A stretch of 43,367 bases of DNA from Microbacteriaceae bacterium. GTDB taxonomy: Bacteria > Actinomycetota > Actinomycetes > Actinomycetales > Microbacteriaceae. Position 1 is the first letter of the stretch; the number at the start of each line of letters is the position of its first letter. The stretch is from positions 1-43,367 of the forward strand of contig CANGGL010000008.1 of the NCBI GenBank assembly GCA_947453465.1. Direction: 5' to 3'. The notes under the pieces are model-generated. The model was not told the DNA's origin. It did no database searches and worked only from the letters and a program-made list of their open reading frames with translations. The position numbers were made by a program, and so were the translations under genes. Shown piece after piece: positions 12,501-27,500 of this stretch.

Positions 12501-15500
12501 CGGCAACAGTCAGCACCTCAATCAGCAACTTCACCGTCACGGCCGGTGACCCGGCCAAGCTGAGCGTCTCTCAGCAGCCTGGAAACATCATTGCAAACGC
12601 CTCATTCTTGCCTGCGGTTCGTGTTGAGGTTCAAGACCGCTGGGGCAACGTGGTCACCACCGATACCTCGGCCGTGACCGCAAAGACCTTTGCTTCAGCC
12701 GACACCACCGAGACCGTGGTTGAAACTGCATCCGCCGTGAATGCGGTGAGCGGTGTTGCAACCATCTCTGCGCCTGGTTTCAAGAAGGCCGGTGACTTCA
12801 AGATTCTGTTCAGCGATGGCTCGCTCACGGCATCGCGTTCAACCTCATTCAACATCAAGGCGGCCAACCCGGCCAAGGTAATCTGGCATGCTGGCAACAC
12901 GGTAGTCGGCGGAGTCTCGCGCACCGCACTTGGCACTCAGCCGGTTCTTGATGTTCTCGACGCCTATGGCAACCTCGTGCTAGATGATTCATCGACAAGC
13001 GTTACTTTGGCAGCCGATGTCGTTGGGGCCGGCGGCTTGGTCAACACCACAACCGGTGCCACCAAGAAGGCCGTAAACGGTGTCATCACTTTCGACGCCT
13101 TGACCCTTGGCGCCAAGGAAGCCACCTATAAGTTGCGCGTTGCTTCAGCCAGCAACACCGGCGGTTTCACCATAGATTCGTCAGCTACCGGCTTCAGCAA
13201 CACCTTCAGCATCAGCCACGGTGCGGCAGCCTCACTGAGTGTTGATGTGGCAGCAGATGGTTACGTGCCGGCAACCGGAGCAGCGGTTCTAACCGGGGGA
13301 GCCCGCGCGGGTCTAGCGTTTGGCAAGGCGCCGGTCATCCGTGTGCTTGACCTCGACGGTTCAACAGTGACCGATGCCACCGGCTCGGTAACAATGACTG
13401 CAGCCGGCTTCAACGTAATCGGCTCAGCTAACGCCAGTGTTTCTTCTGGTCTCGCGAGCTTCGCTGGCAACGGCGTCGGAATCTCGGGCCTAATCTCAAG
13501 CAACGCGACGCTGACTTTCACCCTCGGCACTGGCCAGTCGGCGCTCTCGGTGAACCAAACCGCCTTGCCGTTGAAGGCTGGTTTGGCAACCAAACTTGCC
13601 GTTGAAACTCAGCCGGCAGCGGTTGTCGCCGGGGTCAGCTTTGCCAACGCAGTGACAATTTCGGTGCGCGACGCATTCGACAACATTGTGTTGGTTGACG
13701 CCTCGAGCATAACCCCGAGCCTGGTTGATGCCGGCAATATTTCAACCGTCATCGATGGCACCAAGAGTGCGGTTTCGGTTTCTGCAGGCACCGGTGTCGC
13801 AACCTTCACCGGCCTCAACTTCAGCCGCTCAGGTGCGTTCAAGATTCACTTTGTCGACGGTTCACTAACCGCCGCCGACTCAAACACCTTCAATGTCACA
13901 GCGGCCGCCGCGCACCACCTGGCCTGGGTGACTGACCCGCAGTCAACCGTTGCCTCGCGCGTGGCCATGACCGCTGTTCCGGTCATTGAAATTCAGGATG
14001 AGTTCAACAACCGAGTGGTTGCCGACAGCACCACCTCGGTGGCTCTGAGCCGAACCACCGGCAGCTTCAACACCTTGACCGGCAACGTGGCCACTGCAAA
14101 CGGTGGTTTGGTGACTTTCACCGGCCTTACCATCGGTGCTTCGACCGGAAACTACACGCTTAGCGCAGCCGCAACCGGCCTACTGGCACCGTCTCGCTCC
14201 TCGAACTCATTCGCAATCACCAACGGTGCAGCAACCTCGCTAACCATCAGCACCGATGCCAGCGATGCTAAGGCCGGCCTTGCACTCGGGGTTCAGCCTC
14301 AGCTGGTTATTCGTGACGCAGATGGAAACCCGGTCACCGGCCTAACCGCAACGGTGAAGGCTTCGGTAGTTGGTCTAAACGTCAACACCGCAAACACCGA
14401 TACAGTTGCGGTCGACGCCAATGGTCTTGCCAACTTCACCGGTTCTAACCTCGGGTTCAACGGCCGTGTGATCACCGGCGGTTACACCATCGCTTATGAG
14501 GCAACCATCGCCGGTCAGTCAACCAAGCTCTACGCCAGCGCTCCATTGGCCCTGACCGCCGGAACCGTCACCAAGTTGGTCATCACATCGCAGCCAACCA
14601 CCACAGTCTCACAAATTGCCTTCAGCCCGGTGGTGAAGGTTGCGGTCAGGGATGCCTTCGGCAACAACAAGCTTGATTCAGGCATGACCGTCAAGGTTGC
14701 TCTGGGTAACGGAACCGATGGCGGCGACATCGCTGGTGTGCCAACGGTTTCGGCGTCGGTGGATGCTGCTGATGGTGTGGCAACCTTTACCGGTTTGGCC
14801 TTCCAGCCATCGGGCTCATTCAAACTTCACTTCAGCGATGTTGCGGTTGGTACCTCGGTTGCCGACGCCATTTCGAGCCAATTCACCATTCAGTCGGGCA
14901 CACCGACTCAGGTGGCTTGGACATCCAACTCTTCGTCAACCGTCACATCGCGCGGCGCTTTCACCCAGACTCCAGTGCTTGAGGTTCGCGACCAGTTTGC
15001 CAACAAGGTGGTTGGCACCACGACTACCACCGCAACCATCAAGGCCGTTTCAAACGATGGTTTCACCACGCCAATCTTCATTAGCGGCAACACCGCAACC
15101 TCTTCAAACGGAATCATCGAGTTCCCTAACCTACGAGTTGGCGCCAAGGCTGGCAGCTATCACTTTGAGGTTGACTCGGTCACGAACTCGGTCACCGCAA
15201 ACGTCATCGCGACCCCAACGGTTGCTTCAACCGCAAACTTCACCATCACCTTCGGTGTGATCGGCAAGCTTGAAGTGGCAACCAAGGTCGGCACCGCTGC
15301 CGACTCGTCAGATGCTGGTCGCGCGGGCATCACACTAACTCGCCAGCCAATGGTTTACGTCGAAGACCTCGATGGCAACGTGGTTACCTCACTGAGCGCC
15401 GGCAACATTCAGGCGTCGATCACCGGAGCCGATGTTCTTGGTTCAACAGGTGTTGCCGCCGAGGCAAACGTGGTCAGTGGCGTTGCCCAGTTCAGCGGTG

Positions 15501-18500
15501 TCGTCATCAAGGGCGCTGCGGGCACCTATGACCTGAACTTTGCGCTCAGCACCAACTCGGCAATCACCGTGGCTCAGGCCGGCTTCCAGTTGAAGGCCGG
15601 AACCGCAACCAAGATGACCATCGAGACGCAGCCTTCAGACATCGTTGCAGGCAATACCGTGACGCCAAAGGTTGCCCTGCGCGATGCTTGGAACAACGTT
15701 GTCGATAACTCGACTGCCTCGATTTCGACCAAGATTGTTGACTCAGCTTCGGGCGTCGATGTTCAGGCTGGCCAGTTCAGTGGCGGTGCCACCGGAACCT
15801 TGGCTGCAACTGCCGGAATCGCCGACTTTGCCTCGGCAAACTCGTTGAAGTTCACCAAGGCTGGCTCGGTGAAGTTGGTCTTCACCGCCGGTTCAATCTC
15901 GGTCACCTCATCGGCCTTTAACATCACCGCAGCGGCTGCCGCAAAACTTGCCTGGTCAACTCAGCCGAGCGCAGCCGTCACCGACCGTGCGGTCTTGGCT
16001 CAGGGGCCGGTTCTGGTCATCCAGGATGAATTCGGCAACCGTGTTCTAACCGACTCAAGCTCTTCGGTCACCCTGAAGACCAACGAATCTAACCGTTACC
16101 TGGCCGGCAAAACCGCAACCGCTATTGCCGGTTTGGTTGCCTTCCCGAACCTCGCCATCGGTGGAACCGCGGGCACCTATACGTTGTTGGTTGAATCGAC
16201 CACCAACTCGTTGATCCAGACTCGATTCGCCACAGTCTCGTCAGCATTCCCAATCAACTCAAACGGCATCGTATTGACCTACGGCGCCGCTTCGAAGCTT
16301 TCAATCGCAACCCTTGCTGGCAGCTCGACCGATGCCGCAAACGCAGCCACGGCAAAGGCGGGCAAGGCCTTCACCCGCTTGCCAATCGTGGTCATCCAAG
16401 ACATCGATGGCAACACCGTTGACACCACCGACAGCGTCAAGGTTTCGGCAACCGGCTTTACCCTGAGTGGCACCACAACCGTGGCCGCAGTGAACGGTGT
16501 CGCCACGTTCGGTTCGGGCTTGGCGGTGGCTGGCACTGCCGGTTCAGTCAGCCTGAGCTTCTCGATGGTTGGCAACGCGGCAATCAACGAGGTGCAGAAC
16601 CTGACCCTCGGTGCCGGCGATGCCACCAAGCTTGCACTAACTAGCCAGCCTCAAGACGTGGTTGCTGGTGAAAGCTTTGCGAGCCCGGTTTTGGTTCAGG
16701 TTCAGGACGCCTGGGGCAACCAGACCGGCGAGGTTGTCGCGGTCAAGCCGACCCTTCTAAACGCTGTCTCTGGCCGTTCGGTCAAGTTGGACACTGCCGC
16801 GGCTGTCTCATCGGTTGCCGGTCTTGCCACCTTCGCAGATGCCAAGTACACGGTTTCGGGCACCTACAAGCTTGAATACTCGGTCGCGAACAGCTCGATT
16901 ATGCCAGTGGTTTCATCCACCTTCCGCATCTCTGGTGCTGCGCCGAGCAAGATGGTTTGGTCAACTCAGCCAGGTTCGTCACTAACCAGCATCGATGTTG
17001 CATCGCGACAGGCATTCGGCTTGATTCCGGTGCTACAGGTTCAGGATGCCTTCGGCAACCCGGTTGCACCTTCTTCAACTTTGCGGGTGACCTTGTCGTC
17101 GCCGAACGCCGCTTCAGGCAGCGCGGGCACCGTGGTTTCGGGTGGCGCTCAGGATGCCAGCTCGGGTTACCTAACCTTTAGCGGCTTGAGCGTTGCGGCC
17201 ACCACCGGCTCATATAAGTTGCGTGTTGCCCAGGTTGAGCTTGCCGGCCAGATCGTCACCTCGATTACCGCTCCAGACTCAGCGGCCTTCAACATCATCC
17301 ACGGTGCTGCTCACCACCTAGAGGTTGCCACCCCGGCTGGTCGCGCGGTTTCCACTAACGGTTCAACCGCTTATGTTGCATCGTCTGATGCGGCTTTCGA
17401 TGTTCAGCCGGTAATCCGTGTGGTTGATGCCGAAGGCAACTTGGTTAGCAACAGCACCGCTGAAATCACGGTCTCGGCCAGTGGTTCGGCAACCGTGTTC
17501 GGTGCTGGCAACACCATTTCGCGCGCGGCAACTGCCGGCATCGCTGACTTTGGCGCTAGCACCTCGGTTGGCCTTGGCATCGGTGCAGTTGCCGGCAGCT
17601 ATGAACTCACTTATTCGGTTGTCGGTAACCCATCAATCTCGGGCACCCAAGCCGGGCTGCAATTGAAGGCCGGCGCCGCCACAAAGATTATGGTTGGTAC
17701 CCAGCCTCAGGACATCGTGGCTGGTGCATCATTCACCGCAGGGCTGTCGGTAAAGATCACCGACAACTATGGCAACGTCATCAGTGATTCGACCGCCTCG
17801 GTAACCCCATGGTTGGTCGATGCAGTCACGGGCGCTGACCTTCAGTCACGCACCGCGGCGACTCCTACCAATGGTGAAATCGACTTCTCGGCCCTAACCT
17901 TCACCCAGGCTGCCATTGCCAAGATTGAGTTCCGGTCAGCCGGCCTAACCTCTGCGCTGAGCACCCAGTTTGAGGTCAGCCCAGCTGCCGTCTCAAGCGT
18001 TTCTTGGTTGGTGAACCCGGCCTCCGAGGTGACTTCTGGTGCCGAGCTAAACCGTGACCCAGTGGTTGCTCTTCTAGACAGCTATGGCAATCGCGTGGTT
18101 GCCGGCAACTATGACGTAACCGTCACCGCCCGCAACAAGAACACCAACGCCCAGATTGCCCCGGCCGCCGGCGCAACCGAGGTTTCAAAGCTTGGCGTCG
18201 CAACCTTCAAGAGCCTGATCATCAACGCTCCGGTCGGTACCTACAACCTATTTGTGACCGGAATTTCAGCCCACACCGGAGCCATCCCGGCCTACTTCAA
18301 CCGTGCGGCTGTGTTGCGCGCGCTCTCGACGATACCGAGCAATGCCCCGGCTTCTTCTGACATCAACCTGGTTCACGGTGTTGCCACCAAGCTGGTCATC
18401 GATGTGCCGGCTGCAACTGCCAAGGCTGGTCTAAAGTTTGGCACCGAGCCGGTTGTCACCGTGCGCGATGCTGCCAACAACGTTGTCTCTGACTTCACCG

Positions 18501-21500
18501 GCCGCCTGCAGGTTGCCGCCGTTGGTGCCGACCTGATTGGCAAGACTTACCGCGATGTAACCACCGGCGTTGCCGACTTCTCTGCCGATACCATCGACCT
18601 CGGTCTAGCTGGTCACGTTGGCACCGTCACCCTGGTTTACTCGGTCAAGGACATGCCAAGCCTCGGCACCATTTCTCAGGATGTTCAGCTAACCGCCGGC
18701 GCAGCCAAGAAGTTGGTTGTATCTTCAGACGCCAGTGACTTCAGCAACGGCATCATCGCCGGTGAAGGCTTTGCTCACGCGTTGACGGTTGACGTTCAAG
18801 ACAACTATGGCAACCCGGTCTCCGGTTCGAGCGTCTCGGTTCACGCCGTGCTTCAGGATGTAGCGGGCAACCTGACCGATGTGGTCGGCGCGACCCAGAC
18901 CGCCACCACCGGAACCTTCGACTTCACTAACCCAGGCCTCGATGGTCAGGCGAAGAGGTTCACCGTCGCCGGAAACTACACGATTAGCTTCGAAGTTATT
19001 GGCGGGGGAATCACTTCGGTGACCACCAGCGCATTCAAGATTTTGCCTGCCGCAGCCACCAAGCTTGGTTGGGTTGGCTCGACAGTCTCGGTCAAGAACC
19101 GCGCCGCAATCGTCAACGGTCCGAAGCTTCAGATTCAGGATGCCTTCGGCAACCTGGCCGGGCCAAACTATGCAACCACTGTGACCGTGGTTGCCGAGCC
19201 AGTTGCCGGCGGCGCATCTTTGCCGGTTATCGGTGGCACCAACAAGACTTCGGTCAACGGTGTTGTTGACTTCAGCGGAACCTCAATCGCTGGCCTTGCA
19301 GGAGACTACAAGCTAAAGGTGACTGCTTCGAGCATCACCAATTCGGCTGGTTTGGCGCCTTCGAGCATCGACACCAACGATAAGTCGGCTGTCATCTCCA
19401 TGGCTGCCGGCGCTGCCGCCAAGTTGGTTGTCGTGCGCGAGGCCGCCGGTGCTGCATCGGGCGTGGCATTCACCACTCAGCCAAAGGTCATCATCGCCGA
19501 CATCGATGGCAACACGGTTGATGCATCAGATCCTGCCGCCACGGCAACCGTAACCATGTCGACCAACGCTGCCGGCATGATTGCCAACAGTGGTTTGGCA
19601 GCCACCAACGGCCTCGCCAACTTCGAAGGTTCTGGCGCTTCGCTCGGCATTTCTGGTCTTGCCAACTCAACCGGTTACTCTCTGACTTACTGGGCTACCT
19701 ACGATGTGGTCGAGGGTGGCAGCACCATTCGCAAGACCCTTTCGGTCGGCCAAGCATCGCTAGTGCCTTTGGCTGCCGGCCCGGCCTTCAAGCTGCGCAT
19801 TGTCACCCAGCCAACCCAGATGAAGACCGGCAAGACTTTCGACTCTGCCCCTGAAGTTGAGGTTCTTGACGTCTCGAACAACCGCGTCTCGACCAGCGGA
19901 ATTGCGGTAACGGCAACCCTCAAACTTGCCGGTACCAACGCCTCGGTCATCGACGGTTCGGCGACCAGGTCGGCCAACACCACTGCTGGCTTGGCGAGTT
20001 TTGGCACCACCGGCTTCCACGCGGCAGTCAACACGTATCAGTTGGAATACTCGGCAACCGTCGGCTCAACCGTGCTCAACGTTGCCCTTTCTGACCAGTT
20101 CAAGATCACAGCGGGCGATGCCACCAAGATCACGGTTGACCAGCAGCCTTCGGCTTCGAGCCAGGCCCTGGCCGCCATCGTTGCCGGGTCAACCCTTGGC
20201 ACTTCAAACAAGCCGATCATCACCCTGCGCGACGCTGACAATAACCCGGTTCTAGACACCGCTTTCTCGGTGGCGGCTGCCTTGCGTCAGAGCGGCAGCG
20301 TGCTTTCGGCAACCAGCTCATGGGATGGCGTTGACTTTGATCGAGTAAGCGGAGCCACCGCTTCGGTTCGAGCTGGCGGAATTACCGGCCAGGCAAGCTT
20401 CAGCGCGATGAAGGTAAACGCCTTGGTCGGAACCTATGGTCTGCGTTTCACCGCGACCGTCGGCGGTTCAACTTTCAGCGCCGACAGCCTCGACTTCACC
20501 GTGACACAGGCAGTCGCCGACAACATCGGTGTCTACCAGGCGGCGGATACCGCAAAGTCAAGCGTGGCCTTCGGAACCCAGCCAATCATCCGGGTTTACG
20601 ACAAGTTCGGTAACTTGGCCACCGGTTTGGCCACTGCTCCATCAATCACCATGTCGGTTTCTACCGGTGCCTCTGCCTACAGTCTGGATGCCACCAACGA
20701 CACCTATGCCTCGGGTCAGTACAACTTCATCGGTGAGGGTATTCGCGGAATCGCGAGCACCACGCCTTACACCTTGACCTTCACGGTAACCGGCTCGGTC
20801 ACCGACTCTGTTTCGCAGACCGTGGTGCTTGCTGCCGGACCAGCGGCTCAACTTGGAATTGTCAACCAGCCTGGCGGACCGTTTGCTAGCGGTGTTGACG
20901 TCATGCCGCACCAGCCTGTTATTGAAATTCAAGACATCGATGAAAACCGTGTTCTTGGCAGTATCGCAACAGTGCGTGTTATTCCAGACAGTGTGAATTC
21001 GGTACACGGAAAAATCGGAACCACTCAGCATCCTGACGGCACCGAAGTCGTGTCCGTTGACGCCGTTGATGGAACAGCAACTTTTGCGGGACTCTATTAC
21101 AGCGGCAACGTAGATGAGGTCAACACTCTTACCTTTACTTCTACGTTGACCAATGGCGCTGTTGTGAGTGCTTATTCAGACCCGATCAACTTCACCCACG
21201 GCCCTGCGGCGCGGGTCTCAATCGACAGCACCGACACCGTTGCAGTTGCAAACGTGATGACTGGTCAGGTGCTCAGTGCACAGCCTCGCGTGAGGGTGCT
21301 TGACGCATCTGGCAACTTGGTCTCCACCAACAGCTACAGCCGTGTTCAGGCAACAGTGGTCGAAGCCGGAGCAACGCTCTCCGATGGCGTCACCAGCGGA
21401 ACGCTAGCCAATGCGATGTTCATCAATCACGGCGTTGCTCAGTTCTCCGGGTTGGCTCTGACCGGCCTGCCGAAACAGCCTTACACCTTGCGTTTTACGC

Positions 21501-24500
21501 TTGTGAACCGCAACGGTTTGAAGATTCAGGGCACCCAGTCGCTTGATGAAGGTGGCCTCCAGCTCACCCACGGCAAGGCTGCCAAGCTGCACATTCTTTC
21601 TGGCGCCACCTCGGCTGACGCCGGCAAGGATTTTGCTACTACATCGAACAGCATCGATGTTCAGATTGAGGACCAGTTCGGCAACCCAATTGACGACCTA
21701 AAGTATGACGGCGTCAATGTTTCAAGCGCGCTGACTTTGAGTGTTTCGAGTGACGCTCGCGACTCAGCCGGAAACGAAAAGTTGTATGGAGACAAGACCG
21801 CAACTCTAAACGCGGCCGGTGTCGCGAGCTTTACCAAGCTTTCGCTGAGTGTGTTGAAGGGCACCTATCACCTGACCTTCTCAAGCAATTACTTGACTGG
21901 AACGAGCGATGCCGTTGCCTCGGCAACCCAGAGCCTCGAGGTCCGTCCAGGTTCGCCATACAACCTGCGCATCGACGTTGCTCCGGTTGACGTGGCCTCT
22001 GGTGCCAACATGTCGGTGACCCCTCAAGTGACCATCTTTGATAACTCGGGCAACACCCTTGATGCCAGCGACAATGTGGTTGAGGTTGGTGTCTCACTCA
22101 GCGATGGCAGCAGCTTGTCAAACACCACCTACCGCAGCGATGTCAACGGCACCGTAACCTTCCCGAACTTGCGCTTCACGGCGTTGGCTCGCTCAGACTA
22201 CAAACTGCACTTCAAGATTCACGCGATCAATGGTGCCGAAGTTGGAGGCATGCTTGATGTCTTCTCAGACAACTTTGCCATCACCCCTGGCGTGGCAACC
22301 AAGGTTGAGTGGGTTAATTCGCCGGCTAACGCTTCGGTCAACGGTGATGCGCTTGATTCGACCACCAGCGGCGTCAAGCCAACCGCAATCTTCAAGGATG
22401 CCGCCGGCAACCAGGTCTCGCTCGACTCAACCGATAGTCTCGCGGTCACCTCGAGCAACGCAACGCTAGGCAATGCCACGGCAACTCGCGTTGGCGACAC
22501 CATGGTCTTCGACAACTTAACCATCCGTGGTTTGGTGGGCACCAAAGACCTAACTTTTGCGGCCAGCCACGATTCAGCGGCTCTTGCCTGGGTTGGCGCA
22601 AGCGCGCTTCAGCAGGTTGTGCTCTCGGTCGGCGCTCCTCACCACCTTGACTTAACCACCGCAGCCTTGGGTGCTCGCAGCGGCATCGCATTCTCGGGTC
22701 AGCCTCAGGTCACCATCCTTGACATGGATGGCAACACCGTGATCACCACCGATGCGGTTGACGTGGCAGTTTCGGGCACCGCGGCAACCCTAGCCACACA
22801 TTCACCTCAGGCTTCGGTCGGCGGCGTGGCAACCTTCAGCGGCCTCACTCTTACCGGCACCGCCGGCAGCTACACCTTGACCTATTCGGTTGGCGGTTTG
22901 ACCAAGACTCAGACCATCGAGCTGACCGCCGGTCTCGCCGACCACCTTGGCATTCTGGGCAACATGACCGCGGGCGAGAAGATCGCCACCGGCGCAAACT
23001 TCACCACCATTCCGACTCTGCGTGCCTACGACGCTTCGGGCAACACTCTTGACTCAACCGACGCCGTTGCCAAGGTCAGCGCTCAGTTGTTGCGCGGCGG
23101 CTCGGCTACCTCGGCCGGCAGCTTCGATGCGGCGGTTGACCAGAGCGGCAAACTTGCCTTCCGTGGTCTGCACTTTGTGGCAACCCCGGCCGCCGACTAC
23201 CAGTTGCAGTTCGCGCTCAAGAATGCGAGTGGCACCGTCATCGACACCCGCAACTCTGAAGTCTTTGAAATCACCCACGCTGCCGCCGCGGGCGTCGAAT
23301 GGGTAAACCAGCCGGCCGCAACAACCGCAAGCGGCGCGGTCATCGCTGGCGTTGGTTCAACCACACCGAGACTTCGACTAATTGACGCCTATGGCAACCT
23401 GGTCACTACCGATGCCTTCGGCGTGACCCACGTTGGCGTGAGCGTCCAGACCGCCACCAGTACCGTCACCGGAATCACCGCAGCGGCCAACGCGCTAACC
23501 TTCGACGCGATCGACTTCGCCGGTGGTTACGCCAACGTTTCAAACTTCAAGTTGAATGCCAAGATCGGCTCATACGTGCTGCGATTCAAGGCGCTAAGTG
23601 CGGCCAACGCACAGGTTGCTTTCGTCGATGCCAACACCATCACGGTTACACCGGGTGTTGCCGCCGCACTTTCAATCACGCAGTCGGCGATGGGCGCCCA
23701 GGTTGGCAAGAACCTCACCACCATGCCGGTCATTGCCGTCAAGGACGCCGATGGCAACACTGTCGCCGCCGCGGCGCAAATCAAGGCGACAATTGGTGGC
23801 TACACCGCGCCAAACGCAGGCTCTGGCTCGACTGCTTCTGAGGCCAAGTTCTTCAGCAGCGACTCACAAGAGACCACCATGGATGCGGTTGATGGTGTCG
23901 CAGCCTTCGCTAGCATGCGAATCGACGGCAAGGTTGGCACCTACACCCTCACCTACTCGGTCGAGGTCGGGGGAGTGACGTTCACGAAGCAGGAACTCAT
24001 CGTGCTCGGGGCCGGCGTGGCACACCACATCGCCATCGTTAGCAACCCTGCCAGCGGAGTGGCCAGTGCAACCGCAGGTCAAACCTTCGGCACCGTTTCG
24101 GTCGACGTTCTCGACTTGTCTGGAAACAAGGTTTTGAACGACAGCGCCTCAAACATCAAGGCCGAGGTTTTCGCCGCTTCATCGCAGACCGCGGCGACCA
24201 GCCAGACCGTAACCACGGTTCTTGGCCGCGCGACTTTCAATGCGCTCGTGATGAACGTGCCAGCTGCGGCCGGTTACACCCTCAAGTTCTCACTGGTTGG
24301 CTCAAGCCCTGCCGCCACCGACACCTATGGCAAGACCATAACGGTTGGTGCAAACGCTCCGGCCAAGGTTCGCCTATTGGCCTGGGTGCCGGGCAACCAG
24401 AAGAGCGGTGTTGCGTTCACTCTGCAGCCAAAGCTTCAGATCACCGACGCCTATGACAACCTCATCCCGGCCGGCGCAAACGCAACAATCACAGCCAGCC

Positions 24501-27500
24501 TGCTCAACGCCCCGAACGGCAGCACACTCACGGGTGTCACCACCACCAGTGTTGACAGCACCGATGAGAGTCTCGCTTTCAGTGGACTTAAGCTAAATGC
24601 CACGGTCGGTTCATTCACGATTCGCTTCACCGTCTCGGGTGTCTCAACCTCGGGTGAGTCTGTGAACACCAAGTTTGTCGACAGCGCTGCTTTCACCCTA
24701 GAGGCGGGCGCTGCTCACCACCTTGTGGTCTCTCGGTCTGCCGCTGGAGCGCACTCAGGCAAGAACTTTGCAACCCAGCCGGTCATCACCGTCCAAGATG
24801 CCGAGGGCAACACTGTTTCTGCTTCGAACGGACGAGTGACCGCAGCCATCACCGCGAGCTCCAACGACACCACCGATCAGAGCACGGCAACCTTCGTTGC
24901 GGCAACTTCTGCCGACGCCAACGACGGTGTCTTCAACTTCGCAAACCTTGGTTTGAAGGCCAAGGTTGACGACTACACACTCACCTACAGCTATGCGACC
25001 GGCCTAGGTTCGCCTCTCACCATCGACCAGCTGGTTTCGGTTGAGTCTGGCGACGCCACTGGTTATCGCATCCTGCACCAGCCAAGCAACTCGGTTATCT
25101 CGGGCGACGTCTTCGGGCAGGTGCCAGTGCTGCAGCTGGTTGACTCAATGAGCAACGACGTGAACGACGACAACACCTCGGCTGCAACCGTGGCCCTCGT
25201 GAATTCCGCCGGGGCCGCAGCAACCGCAGGCCGCTCGATCACCGCTTCAAACGGTCAGATCACCTTCGCCGGTTTGAAGTATCTGATTGCGCCGGCAAGT
25301 GGTTTCAAGTTGCGATTCAGCCTGAATGGATCTCTAGGCGAGGATTCAGACGCATTCGACATCACTCCGGGTAGTGCCGCCAAGATGGTCTTCATCCGTG
25401 ATGCCGAAGCGAGCCAGACCAACCGCACCGCGATTCACGCAGCCAACGGCAGTGCCATCGCGATTCAGTTGCAGGATGCCAACGGCTATGACGTGGCCGT
25501 GGCCGGAATTCACGTGACTGCCTCGCTGAAGAGCGCTACAGCCGCCGTGACCACGCTTGATTCAACCGATGCGGTCTCTGACGCCAACGGTGTTGTGACC
25601 CTAACCGGCCTCCAATTGAACGCCAAGATCGGCGACTTTGTTCTTCGATTCACCGCCAGCTCTGCAACCGCGGGCGATGCCATCAATGGCCAAGTTCTAG
25701 ACAGCGCAACCACAATTTCTCTTGCACCGGGTGCAGCTGCACAGTTGAAGCTAGTCACCGCGGCGGCAGATGCCAAGGTCGGTTACGCTTTCACCACTCA
25801 GCCGAAGGTGGCCATCCTTGACGCTGACGGCAATGCGGTTGCCAACAACGATGCTTTCGCTCAGGCCAGCATCGGTGTCACCCTATCGACTCCAAACGGT
25901 CACGTGGCCACCTGGTTGGGCGACCACGCCATGAATGCGATCGATGGTGTCGCCGACTTCGCGCAGATGCCAATCAACCTGGGTGCAACTCAGAAGCTTG
26001 GAATCTCTGGTTCGGTTGACAGCTATGACCTCACCTACACCCTTGCCGGCAGCGCCGGCCCGCTTTCAATCACTCAGACCGGCCTGGCCTTGGCCGCCGG
26101 TGACGCTCACCACATCGAGCTAGACAATAAATCTTCAATCCAGACCCAGGTGGTTGCCGGCGCCAATTTCACCACCGCTCCGGTGCTCAAGGTTTACGAC
26201 AGTGCAAACAACTTCATCGCCGGTGACAACGCTTCGATGGCAACGGTTCAGTTGCTAAAGGACGGCCTACCGATTGTTGGCCTGGCTGCCTCAACCCCGG
26301 TCACAGCGGTCAATGGTCAGATCACGTTTGCTGGTTTGAACTTCACACAGCTGCCTGGCACCGGTTATCGCTTGGACTTCACCCTGCAGAACCCGGCATC
26401 GACTGTTTCTTCGAACCCGATTGAAATTAAGCACGGCGTTGCCGACCACCTCGTGATCACCCAGCAGCCTGGTGGAGGCCGAAGCGGCGTTGCGCTGACT
26501 CAGCAGCCACAACTTCGTGTTGTTGACGCAAACGGATACGTGGTCGATGGTGACACCAGCACCTCGGTTTCGGCCACCCTGGTTGGCGCCGGCCCGGGCA
26601 CCGATCTCGTAGCAACCGCAGTCAGCGTTGATGCCTACGGTGACGCCAACTTCACCGATGTGAAGGTCACCGGCGTCATCGGTAGCTACACCATGCGTTT
26701 CACCGCCACAAACGCTGGCAAGCCAATCGATACCACCTATCAGACTGCTGACGTATTTACACTTGGCCACGGTGTGGCCGACCACATCACAGTTGCCCAG
26801 GCCTCAGGTGCCCGAGCTGGAATCGTCTTCAGCACTCAGCCGGTTGTCACTGTGCGCGATGCCAAAAACAACGTGGTCACCGACACCGCGGCTTCAATTG
26901 AAGTCTCTGTCGATGGCACCGATGCCAACTGGATTGCGGACCAGCACACTTTGGCCACCATAAACGGTGTTGCCAACTTCGGCCTTAGCGGCAACGAAAT
27001 CGGCCTGTTTGGCCCGGTCTCGAGCGGCTACACGCTGACCTATACGTTGGTCACGGCATCGGGCTCCGCACCTTCAGTTACCCAGAGCATTGCTCTAACC
27101 GCCGGTGTTGCATTCAAGCTCGAGACCCTATCAAGCTATGAGCCACAGACCGTGGGCGCAGGCATCTCCTTTGCAACCGCGCCTCAGGTTCGCGTTCTTG
27201 ACCAATGGGGCAACCCGGTTCTAACCGACAACTCGACAACCGCTTCGGTGGCCCTGGTTCACCCGGCTGGCGTCAACACCAGCGAGAGCATTGACACCGC
27301 TTCAGACCCGGTAGCCGCACAGAACGGCATCATTACCTTCAGTGGTCTGAAGTATATTTCTCAGCCGGGCACAGGATACAAGCTGATTTACAAGTTGGTT
27401 TCGGTTGCAACCCAGCCGGCCGGTGTTCGTTCAGCCGCATTTGAAATCACTCCAGGTGCACCTGCCTCGTTCCGCGTCAGCACTCAGCCTGGCGGCACCG

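Noticed and set aside
14697-15260. Plus-strand 187-aa frame in another register inside the Ig array
   Set aside because: Arg/Pro/Ser-rich translation typical of a shifted frame of GC-rich repeats; no family signature.
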